Assembly: GCA_030549335.1 (NCBI GenBank)
Contig: CM060188.1
Span: forward strand, 40,823,696 to 40,887,695
DNA length: 64,000 nucleotides
Source of the DNA: Pontederia crassipes
Taxonomy: Eukaryota > Streptophyta > Magnoliopsida > Commelinales > Pontederiaceae
Direction of reading: 5' to 3'
The position numbers and the translations under genes are program-made. This document shows, piece after piece, positions 48,120 through 60,768 of the stretch (position 1 is the stretch's first letter; each line of letters opens with the position of its first letter). The notes under the pieces were generated by a model. It was given only the letters and a program-made list of their open reading frames with translations. It made no database searches and had not been told where the DNA came from.

Positions 48120-50570
48120 TGTAATGCTTTCAAATCACCCTTGCCACGTGATAAGACCAGATTTGAGGGTCATTATTAACAATACTATGCTCTAACTAAA
48201 ATATTGACTTTAATTAATTCTTTGATCATTATATGAGCGGAAAACTTAGTAAGACGTCAATACAAAATGACAAATAATGCAGAAGTATAATGGAATCTCT
48301 AATATAAGTCTACCAATAATCGTCAATAACTAAAGTGGAAGTCTAAAGTAAAGAGATATAGTCAGTATCCTAAGACTACTCCATGTACACATCACCATCA
48401 CGAACATCGTTAGTCACTTGAGCTCATCCCTCATTATATGCAGGATCAATGCAGGAAAAACAATAACTCATGAGCTTCGCAGACCAATAGGTGAATAATA
48501 AATCGATAGATAAATAGTAACAATAAAAAAAATATGGAATTAGTGTAACCATAATCATCAATATAAATCAATGGACAAAAATTAATGACATGCTTTGTAA
48601 ATCAATGAAAAAAAATAATGCTATAGTTTATTAGTGTATTAAATCAATACTATGCACTGAATAATATCAATGGAAGAACTAAGACTAAGCTATGAGTGAA
48701 TCAATATAATATCTATTAAAGGATAATACAATGAATGGTCCATCGGTATAATGTTTATGAGTAGAAATCATAATCTATGATAAACACTACAGAGGATCCA
48801 ATGGATGAACACAATACTCTGATTATCGATGGTAGAGGTCAATGTGATGTCAGCAATGCAATAAAACACGGTGTACGGACAATAACAATCCAACATGATG
48901 GTCAAGATCAATGAGATAGATCAATTCAATGATTTGAATTACTTTACTCTGTATTTCGATGTCATACATTATGCTTTGAATCAATGTGCATATTTCTGTG
49001 CTTTAATTATAAACTGAGTATTTTCAATGCTCAGGAAGTTATAATCAACTTATTTATCTTTGATATTTCTATGCAATGATATTTATTAACGTATTTGTTG
49101 CAATGATGTGCCATGTACTTCATGAGGCCAGTAATTGTGCACATCACGGCGGTCATCCTCTCTAAAGAGGAGAGTATCCTCTTTCGTTACACGATGGGAA
49201 GGAATCGTGCAATGGGAACAAATTATGCCCCAACACTGATTGCAATGTAATACCATGAGCTCTCGTCAATCCGTAACATGAGCACTCAAGCCTTTATCTT
49301 TAATTAATTATGTCATAACGATTTCAAGATTGGGACTTAGTCATAACGATGCCATGACAATAATCAGGATAACAATGTCATATAATCGATGGAATCAAAT
49401 GGGATCTAAACTTTGGATTCAATCTATGCAATGGAAATGCTCTGGATATGTATGATCATATAATAGATAAGATGAAGAGTGATAAACCCTTGAATATAAT
49501 CTATGCGATGAGGTAGAATTAATCAAGATTAATCAGGCAGCATATCCAAATTATAATATGGGATAGGCATCGATTTTAGGTCATGACCCGTAAATCAATA
49601 ATTAACAACAACACATGATTAATCCTTCTCTACTATAGCAACATTATAGATCATGATATCAGTAGAGTCAATTCAATGATCAATCAGGGATAATCAACAA
49701 TATAATGATCAAATGCCAATATCAGTTAAACTATGTTTAAGTGGAACCGAATGATTAACAAATCATGGATTAAACAACAAGAAATCACAATATAATACAT
49801 TCTATCAGAATCCATGAAGCAAGAATCAAACAATAATCAATTCAAAATATAAATATAACATAACTTTTAACATAAATAAGATGCAACAGATATCATGAGT
49901 TAGTATTAAAATAATAATAAAATAAAGATCACATCATATTATATCATCATTGTCGAACCCGAGCCGAGTTGAGTCCGATTCGGGCCAGGTTCTTCAATGG
50001 TAAATTCCTCGGCCCAACTCGAGTCGAGCATGAGTCGAACTCGGTCGACCTATAGTGTATCCCTGCCAAAACTCGGGCCGGGTTCAATGAAGCCCGGGTC
50101 AAATTCTGTTACCCACGCACACGTCGGTGACAGCGGGGATCGGGCAGCATTGCAATCGGGCCGGGTTTAATGCCCAACGATGTATACAATCGGGCCAGGT
50201 TCTTCAAGCCCGGGCCGAGTTCTGAGATTCCGGCGAGAACAGTAATGCTGACTGCTTGGTTTTCGATGTAATTTCATCGGAATAAACCTCTTAGGACTAA
50301 AGTAATCATATAGGACGAATCATGGATGATAAGAGACGATGCTATGACTAATTGCACCATAACAACATACAAATTTATTGTTAAAACTAATCTAAAGGTT
50401 GATATAATGATCCACCTACCTCTATCACGTGTCTTTCCGTGAATCTTCTCCTAGCGTTTCGACAGCTCTCAGGCGTTCGTCTGAGTACTCCTAGTCATCT
50501 GGGGTGTGGTCACAAGAGGGAGGACGTGAGAAGATTTGACGGTTAGGGTTAAAGAAGATTTTGGTTGGAA
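48120..50570 (-). mobile_element. LTR-like region in minus orientation (candidate solo LTR or remnant)
   Basis: It has no ORFs, but its organisation resembles the LTRs at 5425-8246 read backwards. There is a block CTCATGAGCTTCGCAGACCA like the GAGCTA/CTCACAG block of those LTRs, then a tandem-motif zone (CATCACGGCGGTCATCCTCT, GAAAGAGGAT). A GC-rich CGGGCCGGGTT zone lies at 49950-50240. Exact TG/CA ends and a TSD were not found. Confidence 0.3.
49955..50240. repeat. GC-rich block of repeated CGGGCC/GGCCCG-type motifs
   Basis: CGAACCCGAGCCGAGTT, TCGGGCCAGGTTCTTCAA (twice) and CGGGCCGGGTT (twice) recur in direct orientation within 290 bp of otherwise AT-rich DNA. It is probably a transposon-derived stretch. 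Confidence 0.5.
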
Positions 50571-50774
50571 GGAAATTTATATAGATGTAAGTAAAAAAAA
50601 TAAGATAACTTAGAACTTTCCAATAAGACTCAATAATTATCTTAAAATTCGAAACTACCAACGTACTTTATCCAAAAATTAGTTACATCACAACCATTCA
50701 ATTCAGTTTTTCACGCCAACGTTAAACTTAACACTTGGAACATAGCCCAATCCAATTCACTTTTTTGTGAGGAA

Positions 50775-51190
50775 TAGGGGTGTTCACCAGGTCGGGTCGA
50801 TCCGTGAACTCGAAGACCTGACCCGAACTCGACCCGAACGGGTTGAGAAAATCCAATCGGAGTTGACCCGACCTGACCCGACTGACCTGACTTTTTTTTT
50901 TCTTTTTTATTTAAACTTAAGGTTTATATTTGATTTAAAATTTTTAAAATTGAAATAAAGCAAGTGCAGAAATAATATTAAATAGTTAGAAAATATATTT
51001 TATGCTTTTAAAATAATATTTTATATTAAATAAAAATATAAAAAAATCAAAAAATTAATAAAAAATGACTAAGTCGGATTGGGTCGGATCCAACCCCTTG
51101 ACCTGACACGACCCCCTTGACCAAATTTGATTGAGTCTGATTGAATTTGTTCAGGATCAAGTCCAATTCTACCCGTGAACACCCATGAAC
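50775..51190. mobile_element. hAT-like MITE (about 415 bp) with GGGTGTTCAC terminal inverted repeats
   Basis: The left end TAGGGGTGTTCACCAGGT and the reverse complement of the right end, CATGGGTGTTCACGGGT, match over GGGTGTTCAC. GGGTC/GACCC motifs repeat just inside both ends and the middle is AT-rich. This end type is common among plant hAT-like MITEs. A perfect 8-bp TSD is not visible. Confidence 0.55.
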
Positions 51191-51224
51191 AGTCCTAGTA
51201 AGGAAAACTACACCTTAAAAGGAA

Positions 51225-51874
51225 AACTACAAGAAAATTGTCATTTTCTGATGGATAGAAATCTGTCGTAATTTGCGACAGAAATGTTTCCGTCGAAATT
51301 TCTGACAGTTAAAATCGTCGGAAATGAACATAATAAATTTTGCAATTTGTTATATTATTATTGTATTTTTCGACGATTAGGAACATCGATATTTCCAACG
51401 GATATCTATCCGCCGCAATATCCGACGATCGTGACCGTCGGTAAATGTAAAATAATATAATATAAGAAGTATTTTATTAATATAATTAGCGACAGTTTAA
51501 ATCGTCATAATTTTTTACGGTTCCGACCGTCGATAAATGAAAAGTAATATAAGGAGTATTTTATTAATATAATTAGCGACAGTCCGAACCGTCGCAAGTT
51601 TCGACGGTTCCGACCGTCGCAAGTTTCGACGATTCCGATCGTCGGTAATAATTAGCGACAGTTCAAACTGTCGGTAAAAATAATAAATATTATATATAAC
51701 TAAATATAGTATTTTTTTTATAATTAAATAATTTTTTTACGATCACAACCGTCGATAACTTTAAAAATAATTAATATTTGCTTTTCCGACGATCAGAGCC
51801 ATCGATAATTAAAATTTCACTATCCCGCTTTTTTTCCATTTTTTCGCTTTCTCATCTTTCCACCTATATATGTA

Positions 51875-51907
<33 letters not shown>

Positions 51908-52551
51908 TAATCTTTCCCCAATCCCACCCTTCATTTCTTTCCTCCCCTCCTCTCTCTCTCCCTCTCCCTCTCCATCGCCCTGCCGGCGAGCCTCTCCCAA
52001 TCGGACTTCAAGCATGGATCATCGACGACCCTCTCCCATCGACGTCCCTCTCCCCTTCTCTCTCTCTCCCCAGCCCGAATCGCTAGGCGGCTGATCCGGC
52101 CACCCGGATCTGACCGCATGCGGCTGGATCTGGCGGCCGGATCGGGCCCCCACGGCTAAATTTGACCGCTCAGCTGGATTCGGCCGCTTGGCCTGCTGAT
52201 GGCCGAATCCGATCGCGACCCTGGCCGCTCGGCTGGATCTTGGCCGCTGGTCGTCGGATCGGAAGGCTAATTTTTTTTATATTATAAAAATTCTTTACGA
52301 CGGTTTTGACCGTCAAAAGTTTCGACGGTCGCGCGACGACCGACGAAATTTTCGGCGGTTGCTACCACCAATATTTGCAGCGGTTGTCGCGACCGTCGAA
52401 AGTTTCGACGGTCGTGATCGCTGAAGTTTCGACGGTTTCGTCGACCGCCACAAATATCGGGGGTCATGACCGTCGAAAATCATCATTTCGAATGATTTTC
52501 AAAAATTACAAACGATTTCGACCGTTTGTAATTCCGATCTTTTTTGCAGTG
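51225..52551. mobile_element. CACTA-type element with dense GACGGT/ACCGTC subterminal repeats, 1.33 kb
   Basis: The left end AACTACAAGAAAATTGTC (C to A in the first base) and the reverse complement of the right end, CACTGCAAAAAAGATC, are degenerate CACTA termini. Copies of TTTCGACGGT and its complement ACCGTCGAAA are packed into the first 550 bp and the last 260 bp, the arrangement expected for accessory-protein binding sites. The centre holds (TA)n at 51870-51901, CT-rich DNA and a GC-rich CGGCCGGATC zone. There is no transposase ORF and no perfect 3-bp TSD. It ends 224 bp downstream of the GAD stop codon. Confidence 0.6.
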
Positions 52552-52775
52552 CGAAGATAACGTCTGGAGATAAATAAGTTTGGCCTCAATATCAAATACA
52601 AGAATTAAGTCCACACTTGAATATTTATATATATAAAAAGTGGAAACTTGCAAAAGACAATAAATTAAGCGCCAAAATTAGAAGTTCTTTCTCTCTCTTC
52701 GTTTGCTCTGTTTTTTTTTTTTTCTCAAATCAGCTCTTTCTAATATTGATCTTTGACGTGCCCATTTTATTTTAA
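52552..52775 (-). other. Short space between GAD stop codon and CACTA element (probable 3' UTR)
   Basis: Only 224 bp lie between the GAD stop codon and the CACTA element end. The transcript must either end here or run into the element. No polyadenylation site is assigned. Confidence 0.45.
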
Positions 52776-54784
52776 CTAGCAGACGATGTTGTTGCCCTTT
52801 TTGGCCATGACGAACTTCTTCCAAATGTCAGTGACCGAACGTTGCCGTTCTGTGTCAGATTTCCCCAGTATGTTGGTCGTCCATGTCGTTCTCGTCTTTG
52901 CAGCAGCAGCAGCTCCTGGTCCATTTTGACCCTCTCCGGAAGCCTTGACCACCGCCGGCAAGAGCTTGGACGGGAGGGTGTCGAGCTCGTGGAGGACCTT
53001 CTCGATGTCGAGCACGAGCCGCTCCGCAAGCGTGCGGCTGAAGTCCTCACGGACGACCACGCGGAGCACGGTGACGTGCTGCGCGTCGGCCGGCATGGTG
53101 TACGCCGGGACGATCCACCCGAACCTGCGGAGGTAATCGGACACCTCGAACTCGTCGTGCCTGCTCCGATCCTTGAGGGAGAAGGCCACCAGAGGCACCC
53201 CCACGTCCTTGGATACGATGCTGAACCTGCCAGTCCTCTCCAGCCCCTCCTTCAACGCCATGGCGTTGTCCCTACAGTTCTCCATTATGTTCTTGTATCC
53301 CTGCACACGTACATTCAGATAATTCATCATACATATACACATACAGTTTGCAATGCAGTGAATTCATGTAACTTAATTAATTACTTACCTCGAAACCCAG
53401 ACGGATTAGCTGGTAATACTGAGCAATAACCTGGCTGGATCCTGAGATTGCACACGTATATTTAAGTACCAATCTAATGGCTATATATATAAACGTAGTA
53501 GTTGACCTGTATAACGTACGCAGTACGCACCCTTGGAGAAGTTGAGGGTGAAGGTGGGCTGATCGGCGCCGAGGTAGTTGATGTGGAAGATGAGCTCTTC
53601 GGGCAGGTCCTCCTTGCTCCTCCACACGACCCATCCGATGCCGGCGTACACGAGCCCGTACTTGTGCCCGCTGACGTTGATGCTCTTCACCAGCGGCAGC
53701 CGGAAGTCCCACTCCAGCTCCGGCCACAAGAACGGGGCGATGAACCCCCCGCTCGCCGCGTCGACGTGGATGGGCGTGTCCCAACTGCAACCCCGCCAAA
53801 GTAACTTCACTGATTAAATTAAGGTTATAATTAATTGTATATTATGTACAACATTCGAAAGGTTAAGTACCCTGTTTGCTTGTTCTTCAGGGCCAACAAG
53901 TCGTTGAGGCGCTTGACGTCTTCGAATTCTCCGTTGAGGGTGGAGCCGAGGATGGCGGCGACGCAGATGGTGTTCTCGTCGACCAGTTCCACGGCCTTCT
54001 CCGGGTCCATGACGTAGTAGCCGTCCCTCAGCTTCACTTCCTTCAGTTCAACCTCGAAGTACCGGGCAAACTTCTCCCAGCAAACCTGCAACTCAGATTG
54101 CATAATTAATTAATTGAATAAATGAACTGGAGAGCAGAATGAATGCATAAGTTAAGATGTATAGTTTACTTGAATGTTGGCACCGGTGACGATGTTGGGT
54201 TTGTCAAAAGGCTTCCCCTCGGCCTTTCTCCTGTTCTGCCATTTCCGCTTGAAGGCCAAGCCCGCGAGCATGATGGCCTCCGACGAGCCCACGGTTCCGA
54301 CTCCCACCGCGGCTTCCGACTCTCCGAGCGGGGCATTGAACAGGTGGGCGATCATGTTCACGCATCGATTCTGCATCAATATTTTCACTTCAAGTTACCA
54401 TATACAGTCAATCATGCATAGACTAATTTTTAGTAAATAAGAAATAAATTTACAGTCGGCGAGAGAGAGAGAGAGAGAGGGAGAATCAGATACCTGGAGG
54501 TCGGTGGTGACGGGGTACTCGTCCATGTCGACGTAGTTCTTATTGATGGCGGCCATCATGAGCTTGTCGCACTCGGGCTCCATCCAGGTGGTGACGAAGG
54601 AGGCGAGGTTCAGGCGGGGGTTGCCGTCCAGCATCAGCTCGTCGCTGATGATCTGATACGCCGCCTCCTTCGGGATCGACTTCCCCGGCATGCGATACCT
54701 CGGCAGCGCCGTCCGCACGTACCGGGACCCGAACGTCGAGTGCACCGACACGTCCGTCGTCTCCCAGCAGCCGCCCACCGCCAT
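52776..54784 (-). CDS. GAD: Glutamate decarboxylase, six exons, 512 aa
   Basis: Exons in transcript order: 54784-54494, 54370-54170, 54085-53871, 53784-53531, 53441-53389, 53300-52776 (TAG at 52776-52778). All have GT-AG introns and keep frame. The enzyme uses pyridoxal phosphate to convert L-glutamate to GABA and CO2 in the cytosol. Group II decarboxylase landmarks: [14 protein letters not shown] (cofactor region), HVDAASGGF with the cofactor aspartate, and [15 protein letters not shown] with the Schiff-base lysine at about residue 277. The N terminus ([16 protein letters not shown]) and [19 protein letters not shown] are typical of plant GADs. The tail [19 protein letters not shown] has the tryptophan (about 498) and lysine cluster of the calmodulin-binding domain, so Ca2+/calmodulin activation is expected. 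An alanine-rich stretch and a KTRTTW segment precede it. Length is normal, with no damage seen. The ATG at 54784 begins the family-typical N terminus. Confidence 0.97.
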
Positions 54785-55190
54785 CTTCGTCCTTCCTCCT
54801 CCTCCTCCTCCTCCAACTTCAGCTTCTGCTTCTGCTTCTTCTCCTCCTCCGACGACTTAATCCATTAATTGTCCCCAAAAAAGAAAACTTAATATGTATC
54901 CCATGAAAAGAGCAATCAGAACACAAAAACATATATATACATTATGCAGACTTACTCAGTTTTCGCTTTTTGTTGATGAGGTTTATTTCATCAACCAGAA
55001 CCGGCGCCATGGAACAATGGGACATTCACAAAGCAAAGGTTTGGAAGAGATAACTAGAAAGCCACAGATATGCAACTAATTAAAGCGCTTGATATGAAAT
55101 GAGAAGGATCGTTGCGGTGCTATTTAAGGCGCGTTCTCAAGGCAAAGGAACAGGGATTCAGATCGTTTGAAAACACACTAATTGTTTTAT
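54785..55190 (-). promoter_or_regulatory. GAD 5' leader and proximal promoter region
   Basis: On the minus strand a GAAGCAGAAGCAGAAGC run and a (GGA)n run lead to the start codon (54785-54845), a purine-rich leader. A TATATATA motif lies at about 54931-54938, 150 bp upstream of the ATG, and TTAAATAG lies near 55120-55127. Either could serve as TATA box. The choice is open. Confidence 0.4.
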
Positions 55191-55228
55191 CCCCCCCCCC
55201 CCCCCCCCCCCACCCCCCCCCCCCCCCC
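55191..55228. repeat. 38-bp poly-C tract (poly-G on the GAD sense strand)
   Basis: 37 of 38 positions are C, with one A at 55212. It lies about 410 bp upstream of the GAD start codon. On the minus strand it is an uninterrupted G16 and G21. Confidence 0.9.
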
Positions 55229-58131
55229 GGCACTATCCAAGTAATTGAGCAATAAAGAATGTGCACTTTAACGGTGTAAATAGCCCCGAGTCTGTACGAA
55301 TTTTAATATTGTGTTCTAGCCTCAAAACAACTGCGTTGTTCTTGTTGCTGTTAATTGATTGAGGTGTGTGCCTAATTAACTCTAATTGTAACATTCTTTT
55401 GTTTTTGTCTCCATCAAGCATGCATTAATTAATAAGGACGTAACTCAAGCTATATATATACACTACATATATACGTTCGCAGAAAGATTATTAATACAGG
55501 GAGTTGACAATCTCATCTTTTAAGTAAAGATTTCTAGTTTGAATGTTTGAGAATGTAAAAAATTTTCGTTAAGAGTTTCATCTATCGTAATTAAGATAGT
55601 AATAAATTAGTTGAACTCAATAATAAAAGAAAATTTTAATTTATAACAAGTGCTTATAATTCTTAACGTGAAGTCGGACGTTCGATGCCGTTTTTTCGAT
55701 ATTAGGATGACAACGGAAAAAAAGAAAGACGATTAATTAAGAGAGCCAAGACTGGAACTTCACGTACCTTGGCTTTGGGCCTCGTCATTCCAATAGCCAG
55801 CCGAAAACCGTGGGCAATCCATGGTCTTGTTGTGTGCCAACTTTCTTTATACCTCCCTCAACGTGGAGAGAGGAAGGAAGGAGGAGAGAGAGAGAGAGAT
55901 TTCAAACTGGTCGGCGGTCAATGTCGTGACTGGGGTGGTGGGGGTGGGTCAAACCATGGTCTACGGGACAACGGGGGGCAGAGGAAATAAATGTGGGCTG
56001 GAATAAGGGTCATGTGTTCCTGTGGGTGGCCTTTCGACGTGTTCGTGTGTAGGTACCGACGCACTCTTACTCGCACCGAGACCTAATTTAGCATTCCTGT
56101 TAGTGTCAATTTCATTATTTAGTTTCCCCCTTTTTTGTTTTTTGTTTTTTTTTGTAAAACTACGTTCTAAAGTGAAGCCACCAACTTTTGAGTCGGATTT
56201 TGTTTCCTTTCTATCAATTAGATTAATTTAACTAAAGATGAAGAATTTAAAATTCTAAAACTGTTCCGACAATAATTTAATGATATTTTTTTTTGCAAGC
56301 TAAATTTTTTGCACGCAACCCTTATTTCAACAAGAGTTTTCTTTTTTTTTTTATTTATTGGTTAAACAAAGTTTTTTCTTCAGTCTAAATTTATGTAATT
56401 AAGGATTATCAATATTTGAAAATTTTGATGTTCAAATGAAAACGAAAAAAAAAAATCATAACGGAGAAACGATTACAAAAATCAAATATAAAATTATTAA
56501 TTTTCCTGGACCCGTTTCTAAGGAATCATTCCATTCCATTGTATGTCTCTAGTTAGTTATTATATTATTCATGCATTCATGTATCATGCCAACATTTATT
56601 TCTTGACATTAAATATGCACAGACTACGGAATTATCCCTAATGAACTATTTTTCTTTAGTTGTAAAAGATAATACGTGTAAATACATCAACCACGTTCAA
56701 CCAACTTGAAATCCACATTCTGCAATTCTTTGATTATGTGTTAAGAAAATTAATAACAATAATGACTTTTTTTTCTTTAGTTTGAGCGCAACAAATTTAT
56801 TTTATTTGAATCTCGGCTCAACTAATTCAATTAGATTGTCAAAATTTTTAATGTAAAAAATTAGAATTCAAATTAAAAACTTTATTCAAACGAAGAGGAA
56901 TCGCTTATCACTCATCCATAACTCTTGTTAGTATAATAATAATAACTTTGGAGCAAGATATTCCTAACTCCCCATTTTCGAATCTAATTTCACTATTCAT
57001 GTAAATCGAAGTTGTATAAACTATAATTAAATTACTAATACTAATGTACTCAAGTCGAGTATATATCCTTGAGAGTTGATACTTGATGCCCCCACACTCC
57101 TTTGCCATTTGTGTATCAGTTTCTTAGGTTTCTTTTGAAGATGAACAAAAAAAAAAAAAGAACAAGAAAAGGATATACGAATCTCAGTCTCTTAACCTTC
57201 GAATATCTTTTATGAGTTGTTTATTTTTCTACTAAACTTAAGTTATTTTCGTTTTCCTTTTTAAGCTACAAAAGTTACGTCCCCTCACTTTTTTTTGGGG
57301 GTTAAGTTTTGTTTTTTCTCTATTTATCTAACTACAACTCTACCCATTATTACTATTTTTAAAAAAATGGGGAACTAAAAAATACACTTGATATTAGAAA
57401 AAATTGAAATAATAAAAGATGACATTGTTATCATTAAAAGCTTATTTTATTTTATTTATTTTTATTTCAAATTTAACAACGATAAAAAAATTTGATTTGA
57501 TGCGGGAAGAAAATGAAAGTTAACAAAAGAGAAGTTGATATTGAACTAAGTGAAATTCTTTGAATAATTGCGAAAAGGTAAAACGGGGAACTCAATAATT
57601 GAAGTGTCTGAACAATAATATTTTCTGATTTATTGATATCTGTATATTGCAATTTGCATGTCATGTCAGCCAGGCCAAAGGCCAATGTCTGGATATGTCA
57701 CCCCCACGGCACACTAATTAGGGGCAATATTTAATATGAAGCAGGGAAAGGCAATGCATTATTGGTATTAGTTTTCGTTTGTTTGTTTTTCGATAAGGGG
57801 GTATTATTATTAATAATAATTTATTGGCATTACTGCGTGGATGCATGTGTTATAGTTAACGGGTATAACAGTGACCACCTTCACCACCACCGGCTGTATT
57901 TAAAATCACGATTGTCAGACTCCAGACTAATTTCTAATCTCAACTATTACTTTTTTTAATTGTGTTTAGCAATTTCAAAAATAAAATCAGCAAAACCTCC
58001 ATCTTTTACTTTCTTGTGTTATTAGTCAACACATACAAAAAATGCATATATATTCATCAAGGTCAAATAAACAATTATAAGATATATCATTCACATATTA
58101 TCATTATAATTTTTTCACTAACCGCCTCACA
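55229..58131. other. Intergenic sequence, no gene recognised
   Basis: It contains (TA)n near 55451, a (GA)n run at 55883-55900, several poly-T and poly-A runs (56110-56150, 56340-56352, 57148-57160), and a TTATTATTAATAATAATT inverted stretch near 57803. Open frames are short and low in complexity. Confidence 0.45.
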
Positions 58132-60768
58132 TATAACACCCCACAGGATTAAGTTTTATACAACTTTATAAAAAATCTATCACAAACTTAATTACAACAT
58201 TTAGGATTATCTATTACATGCATGTTTCAAAAACAAAAGTGAAGGAAAAAAAAAACTAAAAGTGAAAGAAAAATAGCAATGCTCCGACGGTTCGACATCT
58301 TCTATATGCATCAAATCAAACTTCGAGTCAACTTAACTTGAGAACTTATAATCATCTGAAAAAAATCAACAAAGGTAATGTGAGCAACAATCGTTTGCTC
58401 AGTGAGTGAAATAAATGTACAACATAGGAGAATAATACGAGTGCATATAATATTTAAATAATCATATTTCTTTCATATGAGAAAACGTTTAAAGCATAAC
58501 TACTATCACATAACTTTTCAAATCATATGAACTTTTACCATAAATACAAATTATTCAAGATATCATCATATTCACAGTTAAACTCTACACATATGTCATT
58601 GCACATACTCATCATGGGTCAATACGTACCCCTCTATAATCATGTGTCATACAGTTAAGCAGAGCTTCATAATCAAGAGTCACGGATACGCAGAGCAAAT
58701 CATGGGTCAATACGTATCCCTCTATGATTGTGTGTCATACAGTTAAGTAAAGCTTCACAATCAAGAGTCTCAGATACGCAGAGCAAATCATGGGTCAATA
58801 CGTATCCCAATCATGATTGTGTGCCACCCAATCATGATTCTCAGATACGTAGAGCGATCATGGGTTAATACGTGCACGCAAAGCAGCCCCCAAAGGGCAA
58901 AGACACCCGATATATGCTCCAAAGGCTTCATGTATATCGAATGCGGTCCCAAAGACCTTTTTCAAACAACATGGCTAATGAACACATGGAGTTTAAGAAT
59001 ATCAAAATACATATGTCATAATCTCATATCATTATCAAATAAAACTTATTTTAACTTCACAAGCATTGTTCCCTAAAAACATTTTCACGTAAAAGGTTGT
59101 TCCATCTCATATAAAATCATTGAAACATATCATAAATACTTTTCATAGTTCAAGATATATTTCAATAATAATAATACTAATAATCATTGCTTGAAATAAT
59201 ATCATAAATAAAATAACTAACATATAATATTTTGCTATGTTGTAAATTTACCCACTCACCTTGTACTTTATCCCTTCAAGAAGTTTTATTAGATTTTCCT
59301 CCTTTCACTTGTAGCTTGTTGGTTCCCTACAAGTAATGATGTCTTTTTACTTTTTCATCACTAGTAAAAATATTATGCAATGCATGCTCATGATGCATGA
59401 ATAATTATACACCTTAGAATGCATGTGATTTCTTCTAAGTATTCATTGTTCAATCTCAGGTGTCTATGTCCATAGGCTATTACACACTTCAACTATTTAT
59501 TTCTACCCAATCTCCTAAAACTTAACTAGGTGCTATATCAGGATTTTGGTCTGAGTGACTCTCAATAAATAATTCATAATATCTTAATCACATAAGCAAA
59601 TCTTATGATTCTGGATAAATTAAAAGCTATACTTATTAAGGTTTCCAATCCCCAAACTTCATTTATTTACTAATTCCAAGTGAGTAAGTCATAACATCTA
59701 AGGCAACCTTACCTAGGATTTGTGCCCTGACAGACTGTGTGTTATAGAAAAATTAATTTATATGTTTCTTCACACTTGCTTATTTAATTAGATAATAATT
59801 TTCTCGAAAACTAGACTTCCCAATTTTGTACTCATAAAAATTAGAGAATTTAACTCCTTGTATAACTCTATAACAAAAATAGTCAATTCGAGTCGTGTTC
59901 TGTTAATTTCTTGGAACCTGACAGAAAACTCACTATGAAATGAAAAATGCATTTCGCCACCTCTACACATCCAAATTGGATGATTCGACTTCTCACCGAA
60001 CCCTTATGAAGTCTAATTTAACATGTATAAATTTCAAACCCTAATTCTATTTATCCTAATATACCCTAATCTACAAGGCGTACCTATCTCTGACTTAGGA
60101 CAGAGTGAGCGACCTACGGTGCTCAGTTCATAACTTTCTCTACAGAAATCCTTTTTACATAATTTTTGTGGTCATGGAAAGCTAACATCGAGAGTATGAA
60201 CCATGAAAATTTTTAGGATTTATTATAAAGATATGATCATATGAAGGTGAAAGTCGATTTCGGATCCGCAGATTCACCCTAACTCAGCAAATTTGTCGAA
60301 TTTCCTCAGGCTGTTCGGCAATGAATCTGATCTTGGGAATTTTTCTGCTTGCAGGACGAATAAATTATTTATATTTTTATTTCAGAATTTTAACACGCCA
60401 TATGACGATTTGGAAAATCATTTTCTAAGCAGCCGGTGAGCTGCCTGCTTCAGCTGCTTGAAACCCTATTGGTTGAAATAGAGGTCCAATCATACTATTT
60501 GGTTAAAAGTTAGTGTTAAACTTCTAATTTGCATTAGTTAATCATAATTAAATATGTTTATTATAATATTTACAAATATTATAATTAATTCTAATAATCT
60601 TATATAATTCCTTTATAACGCTTATCGATAATTTAATTTTGATTATGCTTTAATCCAAAGATTAGTTGCTACATGCAACCATGACTATATCAGCATTTAA
60701 ATTTACTTAAAATACTAATTAAAAGTAAGATTATGTTAAAATGATATTTGTGGAGCACGTCCGTGACA
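58132..60768 (-). mobile_element. Probable solo LTR of a Ty3/Gypsy element, minus orientation (about 2.6 kb)
   Basis: On the minus strand it would start TGTCACGGACGTGCTCC (from 60768) and end near GGGGTGTTATA (58132). It has no internal coding region. It shares the layout of the LTRs at 5425 and 12903: a GTGAGCAACAATCG/TGCTCAGTGAGTG block corresponding to their TACTGAGCTATT...GCTCACAG block, then tandem repeats (58613-58858), then a CTCTACAGAAAT/CATGGAAAGCTAA region. A matching 5-bp TSD was not found and the left end appears mutated. Confidence 0.5.
58613..58870. repeat. 88-bp tandem repeats within the probable solo LTR
   Basis: CATGGGTCAATACGTA starts at 58613, 58701 and 58789, giving two 88-bp periods. 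A 70-bp shortened unit then leads to a fourth start at 58859. Units include GTGTCATACAGTTAAG and AGATACGCAGAGC. Confidence 0.88.

Noticed and set aside
47209-52551. A single large CACTA element spanning both GACGGT-rich ends
   Set aside because: The ends at 47209 and 52551 share subterminal motifs, but each can be paired with a nearer partner (47333, 51225), and the 47209-47333 unit has its own TAA duplication.
52842-53429. 195-codon open frame on the plus strand
   Set aside because: It is antisense to GAD exon 6, a by-product of the GC-rich third codon positions of that exon. The same holds for the plus-strand frames at 53502-53817 and 53835-54440.
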